Shown: positions 1 through 8,021 of the stretch, piece after piece
Layout: each line of letters opens with the position of its first letter
How positions within the stretch are numbered: the stretch's first letter is position 1
Assembly: GCA_963205465.1 (NCBI GenBank)
Contig: CAUJKG010000262.1
Span: 1-21,734 of the forward strand
DNA length: 21,734 bases
Origin: Pseudomonadota bacterium
GTDB taxonomy: Bacteria; Pseudomonadota; Alphaproteobacteria; Rhizobiales; Xanthobacteraceae
Direction of reading: 5' to 3'
Program-made: the position numbers and the translations under genes
Notes under the pieces: generated by a model
The model's input: the letters and a program-made list of their open reading frames with translations, nothing else
The model's database searches: none
What the model was told of the DNA's origin: nothing

Positions 1-2
1 CA

Positions 3-1730
3 AAAGTGCGCGAGCGGCTCGGCTCGGTGAAGTCGGAGAAAGCGGTAAGCCTGATCGCGATCCACGCGCACGGCATTCCCAATCAGTTTCCAAATTCCGC
101 TCTTGAAGAAGCGGAACACGCGAAAGCCGCCACACTCGAAGGCCGCGAAGACTGGCGCTCGCTCGCGCTCGTCACCATCGATCCACCCGACGCGAAAGAT
201 CACGACGACGCCGTGCACGCGGCCCGCGACGACAATCCTGAGAACTCCGGCGGCTTCGTGCTTACTGTCGCGATTGCGGACGTGGCGCATTACGTGACGC
301 CCGACTCCGCGCTGGATCGCGAGGCGCTCGTCCGTGGCAACTCGGTCTATGTCCCCGACCGCGACGTGCCGATGTTGCCCGAGCGCATTTCGAACGATCT
401 GTGTTCGCTGCGGCCGAACCAAGATCGTGCTGCCATGGCAGTCCGCATGATCGTGGATGCGAACGGCCGCAAGCAACACCATTCGTTTCATCGTGTACTG
501 ATGCGCTCACAGGCGAAGCTCTCCTACCAGCAGGCGCAGGCCGCCATCGACGGCAAGCCCGACGAGACGACAGCGCCGCTTCTAAAGAACGTGCTGGAGC
601 CGCTCTGGGCCGCCTATCGCGCGCTTGCGAAAGCGCGGGATGCGCGTGAGCCCTTGGCTCTCGACATTCCCGAACGCAAACTCGTTCTCAATCCGGACGG
701 CACGCTCAATCGCGTGACGACGCCCGAACGGCTCGACGCGCATCGGCTGATCGAAGAATTCATGATCCTGGCAAATGTCGCCGCCGCCGAAACCGCCGAA
801 GCCAAGCGCACGCCGATCGTCTATCGCGTGCACGATGGCCCCTCTATGGAAAAGGCCGCGGCCCTGCGGGACTTCCTACAGACCATCGGCATCTCGCTGC
901 CGAAGTCGGATGCGCTGCGCCCCGCCCTCTTCAACAGCGTGCTCGCACGCGTGAAGAACACCGAATACGAGCGCCTGGTGAACGAGGTCGTGTTGCGCTC
1001 GCAGGCCCAGGCCGAATATTCGGCGAACAATTACGGCCATTTCGGCCTGACGCTCCGCCGCTACGCACATTTCACCTCGCCGATCCGCCGCTATGCCGAC
1101 CTGATCGTGCATCGCTCCCTGATCCGCGCGCTGAACCTCGGCGAGGACGGCCTGCCCAACGGCACGACACCAGAAAGTCTCGAGGAGATCGCGGCGCGTA
1201 TTTCGGCAGCCGAACGGCGCGCCATGGCTGCCGAGCGCGAGACAGTCGACCGCCTGATCGCCCATTACATGGCCGATCGCGTGGGTGCGCACTTCCGCGG
1301 CGTGGTTGCAGGTGTCACCCGCGCCGGGCTCTTCGTGAAGCTCGACGGGATCGGCGCCGACGGTTTCATCCCGGCCCGCACCATCGGAAACGAGTTCTTT
1401 GCCTATCACGAAGCCTTGCAAGCGCTGGTCGGCGACCGCTCCGGAGAAGCCTACCGGCTCGGCGACATCGTCGAAGTCAAGCTCGTGGAAGCGGTTCCGG
1501 TCGCCGGCGCGCTCCGTTTCGAGTTGCTTTCCGAAGGCCGCTACGACCTCAAAACCACACAAAAATCCCGTACTCCACGGCCGCATGGCCCGCGCGGGAG
1601 ACATGCGCCAGCAGAGCGGCAAAACGCCCCGAAGCGTGGCAAATACGGGCGCCCAGGATCAAATAAAGTGCCAGATAAGGGCGGCAAACGCAGCAAAACG
1701 GGCGGCAAAGGAAAAGGCAAACGGCGATGA
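3..1730 (+). CDS. rnr: Ribonuclease R, 5'-truncated by window edge
   Basis: This is a processive 3'-to-5' exoribonuclease that degrades structured RNA and takes part in rRNA and mRNA turnover. The frame is open to the left edge, so the N-terminal cold-shock domains lie outside the window and the GTG at 6 is unlikely to be the true start. The visible part opens at the end of the cold-shock region. The RNB catalytic domain follows, with the metal-binding aspartate cluster TIDPPDAKDHDDA about 57-69 residues after position 6. An S1 domain starts near HFRGVVAGVTRAG. A Lys/Arg/Gly-rich tail of about 55 residues ends the protein, as in many RNase R proteins. The stop overlaps the next gene as ATGA (1727-1730), so it heads an operon. 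The tail and RNB plus S1 order favour RNase R over RNase II. Confidence 0.95.
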   Translation, partial: KVRERLGSVKSEKAVSLIAIHAHGIPNQFPNSALEEAEHAKAATLEGREDWRSLALVTIDPPDAKDHDDAVHAARDDNPENSGGFVLTVAIADVAHYVTPDSALDREALVRGNSVYVPDRDVPMLPERISNDLCSLRPNQDRAAMAVRMIVDANGRKQHHSFHRVLMRSQAKLSYQQAQAAIDGKPDETTAPLLKNVLEPLWAAYRALAKARDAREPLALDIPERKLVLNPDGTLNRVTTPERLDAHRLIEEFMILANVAAAETAEAKRTPIVYRVHDGPSMEKAAALRDFLQTIGISLPKSDALRPALFNSVLARVKNTEYERLVNEVVLRSQAQAEYSANNYGHFGLTLRRYAHFTSPIRRYADLIVHRSLIRALNLGEDGLPNGTTPESLEEIAARISAAERRAMAAERETVDRLIAHYMADRVGAHFRGVVAGVTRAGLFVKLDGIGADGFIPARTIGNEFFAYHEALQALVGDRSGEAYRLGDIVEVKLVEAVPVAGALRFELLSEGRYDLKTTQKSRTPRPHGPRGRHAPAERQNAPKRGKYGRPGSNKVPDKGGKRSKTGGKGKGKRR

Positions 1731-2140
1731 ACGAAGTGCGGGAGCGGCGCGATCTCGGCCAGGCAGTGAAGCGCGGCATTCTCGGCCGGTGCCCGAACTG
1801 CGGCCAGGGCCGCTTGTTCGGTAAATTTTTGAAAGTCGTGGACGAATGCTCGGTTTGCCACGAAAAGTTCAAGCACCACCGCGCCGATGACGCTCCCGCT
1901 TACGTCGTCATCCTGATCGTCGGCCACATCATTGTTCCGCTCGCGCTGCTGGTCGAAAAGCTCTACCAGCCGCCGCACTGGCTTGCCTTCTCGATCTGGC
2001 TGCCGCTGACGCTGCTGATGTCGCTTGTCCTGCTGCAGCCAGTGAAGGGCATGATCGTGGCGTGGCAATGGGCACAGCGCATGCACGGCTTCGATCCGAA
2101 CCATGTCGACGAAATCGAACTCATGAAAGACGCACGATGA
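1727..2140 (+). CDS. DUF983 zinc-ribbon membrane protein
   Basis: A 137-residue protein of the DUF983 family, whose biochemical role is unknown. Two CxxC knuckles are visible, C22/C25 (CPNC) and C41/C44 (CSVC), which should bind one zinc in a rubredoxin-like ribbon. Two hydrophobic helices follow at about 59-76 and 84-103, so the ribbon is predicted to be membrane-anchored. The start ATG overlaps the rnr stop, and its own TGA overlaps the start of the NUDIX gene, again as ATGA. Production should therefore be coupled to both neighbours. Family assignment is confident; function is not inferred beyond membrane-tethered metal binding. Confidence 0.9.
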   Translation: MNEVRERRDLGQAVKRGILGRCPNCGQGRLFGKFLKVVDECSVCHEKFKHHRADDAPAYVVILIVGHIIVPLALLVEKLYQPPHWLAFSIWLPLTLLMSLVLLQPVKGMIVAWQWAQRMHGFDPNHVDEIELMKDAR

Positions 2141-2886
2141 ACAAGCCCGATCGTGGCGAACGCTGGAACCCGCCCGAGAGCGTCAAGCTCGGGCCGAATA
2201 CGGGTCGGTCGTTGCAACCCAAAGACTCGGCGACCCTCATCATTGTCGATCGTTCCGGCAAGCAGCCGCGCGTGCTATTCGGAAAGCGGAACGAGAGCCA
2301 GGCCTTCATGCCGGGCAAATACGTGTTTCCCGGCGGCCGTCTTGACGCCGCCGACCGGCAGATAAAGCCGCTCGATGAACTCGGTGAAGTCTGTATGCGC
2401 AGGCTGGGCATGGGCGTTCAGAAGTGGACGCCGAGCCGTGGCCGCGCGCTAGCGCTTGCCGCGATCCGCGAGACGGCAGAGGAGACAGGTCTTCTGATCG
2501 GCAAAAAATCCTCGGACCGTGTCACCTCGAAAGCGGAGGCATGGTCCCCCTTCGTCAACAAGCAGATTCGCCCATCGCTTTCGGGACTGACCTTCGTGGC
2601 GCGTGCGATCACGCCACCGAAGCGCGCGCGCCGCTTCGATTCCCGCTTCTTTCTCGCAGACCGGGAATGCGTCGGCGACGAGATCGGTGGAATCGTGGGC
2701 CCGGACACCGAACTCGTCTCGCTCGACTGGCTCAGCTTCGACGACGCCCTGGAAGCGGACTTGCCGAACATCACCAAGGTTGTGGTGCGGGAAGTCGCCG
2801 ATCGGGTCAAAACCGGCGAAATGAGCCGGCCCGCATCGTTTTTCCGCTTCCGCCAGGGAAAATTCTGGCGCGGGGAACTGGACTAG
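2137..2886 (+). CDS. NUDIX hydrolase with split Nudix box (NUDT19-like)
   Basis: A 249-residue NUDIX-fold hydrolase, expected to cleave a nucleoside diphosphate linked to another group; the substrate is not known. The start is the ATG that overlaps the DUF983 stop; an in-frame upstream ATG at 2062 would overlap most of DUF983 and is rejected. The signature is split: FPGG at 64-67 and RETAEETG at 111-118 (E115 and E116 are the metal ligands). About 40 residues lie between them, instead of the short canonical Gx5Ex7 spacing. This arrangement resembles the NUDT19/NUDT8 type that acts on CoA derivatives, which is an inference from shape only. Third gene of the rnr operon; the C-terminus is basic and aromatic (FFRFRQGKFW). 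Confidence 0.85.
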   Translation: MNKPDRGERWNPPESVKLGPNTGRSLQPKDSATLIIVDRSGKQPRVLFGKRNESQAFMPGKYVFPGGRLDAADRQIKPLDELGEVCMRRLGMGVQKWTPSRGRALALAAIRETAEETGLLIGKKSSDRVTSKAEAWSPFVNKQIRPSLSGLTFVARAITPPKRARRFDSRFFLADRECVGDEIGGIVGPDTELVSLDWLSFDDALEADLPNITKVVVREVADRVKTGEMSRPASFFRFRQGKFWRGELD

Positions 2887-2896
2887 CTCCCTTGCC

Positions 2897-2924
2897 TTGA
2901 CTTACCGGCGGCGGCCGCTAGGTT
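2897..2924 (+). promoter_or_regulatory. Sigma-70-type promoter for rpmG
   Basis: TTGACT (2897-2902) and TAGGTT (2919-2924) are separated by 16 bases, a good housekeeping promoter for this group. It sits 60 bases upstream of the rpmG start, just after the NUDIX stop. An inverted repeat GGCGGC (2907-2912) / GCCGCC (2925-2930) brackets the -10 element. Predicted from sequence only. Confidence 0.55.
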
Positions 2925-2983
2925 GCCGCCAAATTCGGGCCCAGGAAAGCTTTCTAAGGCCCCCTACTTTCAGGACACTCCCT

Positions 2984-3151
2984 ATGGCCAAGGCTGTAAC
3001 CCTCAAGATCAAGCTCGTCTCGACAGCCGATACCGGCTTCTATTACGTGACGAAGAAGAACTCGCGCACGATGACCGAGAAGATGGTCAAGAAAAAGTAC
3101 GACCCGGTCGCGAAGAAGCACGTCGAGTTCAAGGAAGCGAAGATCAAGTAA
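2984..3151 (+). CDS. rpmG: 50S ribosomal protein L33
   Basis: A 55-residue ribosomal protein L33 of the large subunit, close to the usual alphaproteobacterial sequence (MAKAVTLKIKLVSTADTG at the start, VEFKEAKIK at the end). It contains no cysteine, so it is the zinc-independent C-minus form. The ATG at 2984 gives the standard family length; the open frame reaches back to 2897, but that part is not L33. The Shine-Dalgarno sequence is weak. It has its own promoter upstream and a strong terminator downstream, so it is probably transcribed as a single gene. Confidence 0.97.
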   Translation: MAKAVTLKIKLVSTADTGFYYVTKKNSRTMTEKMVKKKYDPVAKKHVEFKEAKIK

Positions 3152-3184
3152 TTCGCGCCGGGATACCACCCGCGAAAAACAAAG

Positions 3185-3206
3185 AAGGCGCCCTTTCGGG
3201 CGCCTT
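3185..3206 (+). terminator. Intrinsic terminator of rpmG
   Basis: A perfect 9-bp stem (AAGGCGCCC at 3185-3193 with GGGCGCCTT at 3198-3206), a four-base loop TTTC and a run of five T (3205-3209). It lies 34 bases after the rpmG stop. Confidence 0.9.
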
Positions 3207-3209
3207 TTT

Positions 3210-3511
3210 CAGTTCTGGAGCAGTCTGGAGCCGGGTTCTGGTTGGAACCCGGCTCGGAATTAGGTGGCCGACAGGGAAAGAAAGAGGAGGCCTCTCGTCT
3301 CACGCCTGCCGGCCGAACCCCACGGACCCAGGAGATGCGGCGGACCTGAGCACTCCGTAGGGTTAGCTGAAAGTAAAAACGTGATCTGAACCTAGCGTGC
3401 CCACCGCCGAAGGCAACGACAATTCAAAGGCTTGGGCACCGAATCGCGCGGTTGGCTTAAAGGATAACCTTACCGGGGAACCCCGTTAAGCATGCAATCC
3501 CTTGCGGACGC
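3210..3511. other. Non-coding stretch between convergent rpmG and pleD
   Basis: About 300 bases with no convincing reading frame. It holds three inverted repeats. The first is a perfect 11-bp stem with a 6-base loop at 3228-3255 (GAGCCGGGTTC/GAACCCGGCTC). The second is a 7-bp pair GTGCCCA (3397-3403) / TGGGCAC (3433-3439). The third is an imperfect 9-bp stem at 3470-3489 nested inside GCTTAA (3455-3460) / TTAAGC (3486-3491). None is followed by a clear T-run. The last, just beyond the pleD stop, may help end pleD transcription. I could not match the region to SRP RNA, tmRNA or RNase P RNA. Confidence 0.5.
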
Positions 3512-4885
<1,374 letters not shown>

Positions 4886-4891
4886 TCCGGA

Positions 4892-5260
4892 TCAATCCTT
4901 TGCGAAATGGCGCACGGTTTCGAGAAACTTCGAGACCGAGATCGGCTTGGAGAGGTAAGCCTCGCAGCCGCCCTCGCGAATGCGCTCCTCGTCCCCCTTC
5001 ATCGCGAAGGCGGTCACGGCAACAACGGGGATCGATCGCAACTCCTCGTCTTCCTTCAGCCACTTCGTGACTTCGAGGCCGGACACCTCGGGAAGCTGGA
5101 TATCCATAATGATGAGATCGGGTCTGTGCTTGCGCGCGAGATCCAGCGCCTCGATTCCATTACGGGTTTCGATGGTTTGGTATCCATGCGCCTCAAGCAG
5201 ATCGTGGAAGAGCTTCATATTGAGCTCGTTGTCTTCCACGATCAGGACAGTCTTGGCCAT
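4892..5260 (-). CDS. divK: Single-domain response regulator DivK
   Basis: A 122-residue stand-alone receiver, nearly all of it REC fold. Key residues are E9/D10, phosphoacceptor D53, T83 and K105. In alphaproteobacteria DivK is phosphorylated by the polar kinases PleC/DivJ and regulates DivL-CckA, and so CtrA. The ATG at 5258-5260 is chosen because MAKTVLIVEDNELN is the family N-terminus and a GGGGAAAG ribosome site precedes it; the frame stays open 68 codons further upstream without family similarity. It is immediately followed by pleD. I saw no complete CtrA box (TTAA-N7-TTAA) upstream. Confidence 0.96.
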   Translation of the reverse strand: MAKTVLIVEDNELNMKLFHDLLEAHGYQTIETRNGIEALDLARKHRPDLIIMDIQLPEVSGLEVTKWLKEDEELRSIPVVAVTAFAMKGDEERIREGGCEAYLSKPISVSKFLETVRHFAKD

Positions 5261-5463
5261 CCCGTCTTTCCCCGTCCACGCAAGCCTGCCGTCCTGGCAC
5301 GCTGCAAAACCACACATCCCCGAATCGCTCGCCGACGTCCGATGATCGCCGAAACCGTGCAAATTCGTTAAACGCCGCCCCTGCGGCGGAAAATGATCAG
5401 GCGTTCCGCGCTTGCCGGCATCTGGACGCTTCTTCCGGCATCCTGCATGCAGGGTAAAAGCCA

Positions 5464-5778
5464 ATGGTTACGGAAGTGAAAATGGTTCCAGGACGCGGGA
5501 AATCGTCGTTAACGAAACAGGAAGCCGAGCTGATCGGCATCGCCGGTCTTTCCTACCTCGCAGCCGACCCCGAACGCCTCGGCCGCTTCCTTGCGGTTAC
5601 CGGCCTCGGGCCCGAAAACGTCCGGGCGGCCGCACGCGATCCCGGCTTCCTGCCCGCGCTGCTCGATTATCTGCTCGCCAACGAAAACGACCTTGTCGCC
5701 TTTGCGCAGGAGATGAACATTGCTCCCGCGCGGGTCGGCGCGGCGCGCGACGTGCTCGCCCCGCCGATCATACTTTAG
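5464..5778 (+). CDS. DUF3572 family protein
   Basis: A 104-residue helical, soluble protein of the DUF3572 family, common in alphaproteobacteria and of unknown function. The family core is clear: LAADPERLGRFLAVTGLGPE, followed by DPGFLPALLDYLLANE. No catalytic motif, signal peptide or membrane segment is visible. It is divergent from divK across about 200 bases. A second in-frame ATG at 5482 has a better ribosome site (GGAAGTG), so the protein may start six codons later. Its TAG stop interlocks with the eipB stop on the other strand (TTAG at 5775-5778). Confidence 0.85.
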   Translation: MVTEVKMVPGRGKSSLTKQEAELIGIAGLSYLAADPERLGRFLAVTGLGPENVRAAARDPGFLPALLDYLLANENDLVAFAQEMNIAPARVGAARDVLAPPIIL

Positions 5779-6599
5779 CGCTTGCGCGCCGGCACGTTGC
5801 AGGGTTTCACCGGCAACAGCTCCACACTCTGGAGATTGCCCTTCAGCGCGAAGTTTCCATAGTTCAGCCGCAACGCGCTCGAAACGCCGTTCTCATAGAG
5901 GTCGAAAGCCAGCGTATAGGCTGGAACGCGGTCGGCTTTGCCTACTTCGAAATAGCTGGTAACCACCGGATAGCGCTTCAAGCCTTTGAGCGCCGGCGAA
6001 CGCAGTTGATCGCTTTCATTCGGCAATATCGCGGCGCCGATCACCGTCAAGGTTTCGTAAATTTTCCGGCCGTCGGGCGAACCATCATAGATATTCGCGC
6101 TGAGCAGCTTTTCACCCCGCTCCGCCGCCAAGAGCATGGCGCGCGTGTGCTGGGTCGGAAGAAAGATTTTTCCAGGAAGCACGAAGCTTGCCGGCTTCGG
6201 CTTATTGACCCGGACTGCAAGCAAGTTGTTCTTTTGCCGGACCACGGTGCCGGTCACGTCTTCGCGTATCTGCCGGTTGACATAATTCTGCGTCTTGAAA
6301 CGATAGCTGGTCGAGGCGGCGTTCTCCCAACTCTCGCTGCGCAGATCGCTGACCGTCACCTGCCCTTCGCCGGTATCGAGTGCGGTAACCTGCCGGAGTT
6401 TGATCGTATAGCCTTCGCAGGCGGTGCCGGTGAGTTGAAACGCGATCCGGCCGCGCGCCTTGTCGACCTGCGTGCTAGGCCGTTCAGGGTCGAGCACCAG
6501 ATCGTAGATCGCGCGGTGAGCGGTCAGCGCGGCAGCCGAAACCATGCAGGTCGAACCCGCAAGCAGAAGAACGACGATAGCGCTGACGCGACGAAACAT
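5775..6599 (-). CDS. eipB: Periplasmic envelope-integrity protein EipB (DUF1849)
   Basis: A 274-residue exported beta-rich protein of the EipB/DUF1849 family, which in Brucella is a periplasmic spiral-shaped protein needed for envelope integrity. A signal peptide covers about residues 1-24 (RR, then a hydrophobic core, then VSAAA). The mature part begins with AHRAIYDLVL, includes GRIAFQLTGTACEGY with C61, and ends near C267 (VKPCNVP). These two cysteines match the conserved disulfide of the family. C18 lies within the signal peptide and does not form a lipobox. The start is supported by GGAG seven bases upstream. It is divergent from the RidA-like gene and convergent with DUF3572. Confidence 0.88.
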   Translation of the reverse strand: MFRRVSAIVVLLLAGSTCMVSAAALTAHRAIYDLVLDPERPSTQVDKARGRIAFQLTGTACEGYTIKLRQVTALDTGEGQVTVSDLRSESWENAASTSYRFKTQNYVNRQIREDVTGTVVRQKNNLLAVRVNKPKPASFVLPGKIFLPTQHTRAMLLAAERGEKLLSANIYDGSPDGRKIYETLTVIGAAILPNESDQLRSPALKGLKRYPVVTSYFEVGKADRVPAYTLAFDLYENGVSSALRLNYGNFALKGNLQSVELLPVKPCNVPARKR

Positions 6600-6677
6600 T
6601 CCGGTCTCCGGCTGGATGCGCCTTGCACCTTACAGTGGGTTCCGCCAAGACTGAGGCGAAAGCGCGAAAGGAACGCT

Positions 6678-7145
6678 ATGGCTAGCGAAATCGAACTGCG
6701 ATTGCAAAAGCTCGGCATCGAACTCCCCAAGCCGGCTGCGCCGGTGGCGAACTACGTGGGTGCCGTGGTCGCGGGAAGCCTGCTTGTCGTTTCCGGCCAG
6801 CTTCCGCTCGGCCCCGAAGGCATCGCCATAAAGGGAAAACTGGGCGACGGCGTTTCGGAAGCACAAGGCAAGGAAGCCGCCCGCCTCTGCGCGATCAATG
6901 TTCTCGCGCAAGCAAGGGCGGCGCTGGGCGATCTGTCGCGGATCAGGCGCTGCATACGCCTCGGTGGCTTCGTAAATGCGGTTCCCGACTATCAAGCCAT
7001 CCCACAGATCATCAACGGGGCCTCCGACCTGATGGTTGAAGTGCTTGGCGACGCCGGACGTCATGCCCGTTACGCCGTTGGCGTCGCGCAGCTTCCACTT
7101 GATGTTCCGGTTGAAGTCGAAGCCATGTTCGAGATCACCGGATGA
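6678..7145 (+). CDS. RidA/YjgF-superfamily protein
   Basis: A 155-residue RidA/YjgF-like protein, longer than the classical RidA of about 128 residues and like the chorismate-mutase-like subgroup of the superfamily. Classical RidA hydrolyses reactive enamines/imines, but the substrate of this subgroup is uncertain. Visible family features are VVSGQLPLGPEG, a GGFVNAVPDY strand and the C-terminal RHARYAVGVAQLPLDVPVEVE, which includes the conserved arginine region. The start at 6678 has AAAGGA upstream; the longer open frame from 5412 crosses eipB and is rejected. Its stop overlaps the next gene as ATGA, so the pair should be co-translated. Confidence 0.9.
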   Translation: MASEIELRLQKLGIELPKPAAPVANYVGAVVAGSLLVVSGQLPLGPEGIAIKGKLGDGVSEAQGKEAARLCAINVLAQARAALGDLSRIRRCIRLGGFVNAVPDYQAIPQIINGASDLMVEVLGDAGRHARYAVGVAQLPLDVPVEVEAMFEITG

Positions 7146-7879
7146 CGCTCGATTGGCTGACGGCCCGGCCGGTCGCACATCGCGGCCTGCACGGAAATGG
7201 AATTATCGAGAACTCGCTTTCGGCGGCGGCAGCGGCACTCACGGCCAATTACGCGATTGAAGTCGACCTCCAGCTCAGCACCGATGGCGAAATCGTCGTC
7301 TTCCACGACGAGACGCTCGACCGGCTGACGGCCGAGAAAGGGGAAGTCGCGGCGCGCACCATCGCCGAGCTTCAATCCATCAAGTTCAATAACTCCGACG
7401 ACACGATCCCTTCGCTTGCCGATCTGCTTCAGCTCGTGAACGGCAAGGTTCCTCTTGTGCTGGAACTGAAGAGCCCGTGGAACGGTAGCGTTACTTTAGT
7501 TCATAAAGTTGCTGATGCACTGGCAAACTATCAAGGCCCGGTGGCGGTCATGTCTTTCGACCCTGACCTTGTAGTTGAACTGAAACGCTACGCCCCCACC
7601 CTTCCACGCGGCATTGTCGCCGAACGGCGGTATCTTCACCCGCACTGGAAATTCCTGAGCCCTGCGCGAAAGCAATATCTCGGACTGCTCCTGCATCTGT
7701 TCCGCACGAGACCGCATTTCGTGGCCTATGCCCAGTTCGACCTGCCTGCGGTCGCACCGCAAATCGCACGCAAGATCTTCGGGATGCCCCTTTTGACGTG
7801 GACTGTCCGCGTCGAGCGCGAACGCCAACGCGTTGCCGGCATCGCCGACCAGATCATTTTTGAGCATATCAGGCCCTAG
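7142..7879 (+). CDS. Glycerophosphodiester phosphodiesterase family protein
   Basis: A 245-residue GDPD TIM-barrel enzyme, expected to hydrolyse glycerophosphodiesters to sn-glycerol 3-phosphate and an alcohol. Catalytic and metal residues are in place: H13-R14-G15, E23-N24-S25, E40-V-D42, H55-D56 and the later LVLELKSP strand (substrate-side E and K). No signal peptide is present, so it is probably cytoplasmic, UgpQ-like. The ATG overlaps the stop of the RidA-like gene. A palindromic element begins two bases after its stop. Confidence 0.92.
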   Translation: MTLDWLTARPVAHRGLHGNGIIENSLSAAAAALTANYAIEVDLQLSTDGEIVVFHDETLDRLTAEKGEVAARTIAELQSIKFNNSDDTIPSLADLLQLVNGKVPLVLELKSPWNGSVTLVHKVADALANYQGPVAVMSFDPDLVVELKRYAPTLPRGIVAERRYLHPHWKFLSPARKQYLGLLLHLFRTRPHFVAYAQFDLPAVAPQIARKIFGMPLLTWTVRVERERQRVAGIADQIIFEHIRP

Positions 7880-7880
7880 C

Positions 7881-7977
7881 GCATAATCCCGAAAAGTGTG
7901 AAGCGGTTTTCGGAAAAGATCATGCGCAAACAAAGAGCTAAAGCAGGATGACGATTCAAAAAAGCCATCCTGCTTTA
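7881..7977. repeat. Intergenic palindromic element, two stem-loops
   Basis: Two adjacent inverted repeats fill the gap after the phosphodiesterase gene. The first (7881-7925) pairs GCATAATC with GATCATGC (one mismatch) and CGAAAA with TTTTCG. The second (7939-7977) is a perfect 12-bp stem, TAAAGCAGGATG with CATCCTGCTTTA, with a 15-base loop. From memory, very similar palindromes recur between genes in Bradyrhizobium and its relatives; that recollection was not checked. No T-run follows the second stem, so termination is possible but not obvious. I saw no second copy in this window. Confidence 0.7.
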
Positions 7978-8021
7978 ACGACGCCATTGAGCCGCCGCAG
8001 AGATGGGCGACAATCGAAGCA

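Noticed and set aside
876..1622. 248-codon minus-strand frame opposite rnr
   Set aside because: Shadow of the RNase R coding sequence with no recognisable motif.
3210..3511. SRP RNA, tmRNA or RNase P RNA gene in the rpmG-pleD gap
   Set aside because: None of the conserved motifs of these RNAs, such as the SRP GGAAG/AGCAG loop, could be found on either strand.
5261..5463. Possible CtrA box upstream of divK
   Set aside because: Only a single TTAA (5368-5371) is present; no second half-site at the seven-base spacing. A small CGCCGC/GCGGCG hairpin (5373-5388) is also there without clear meaning.
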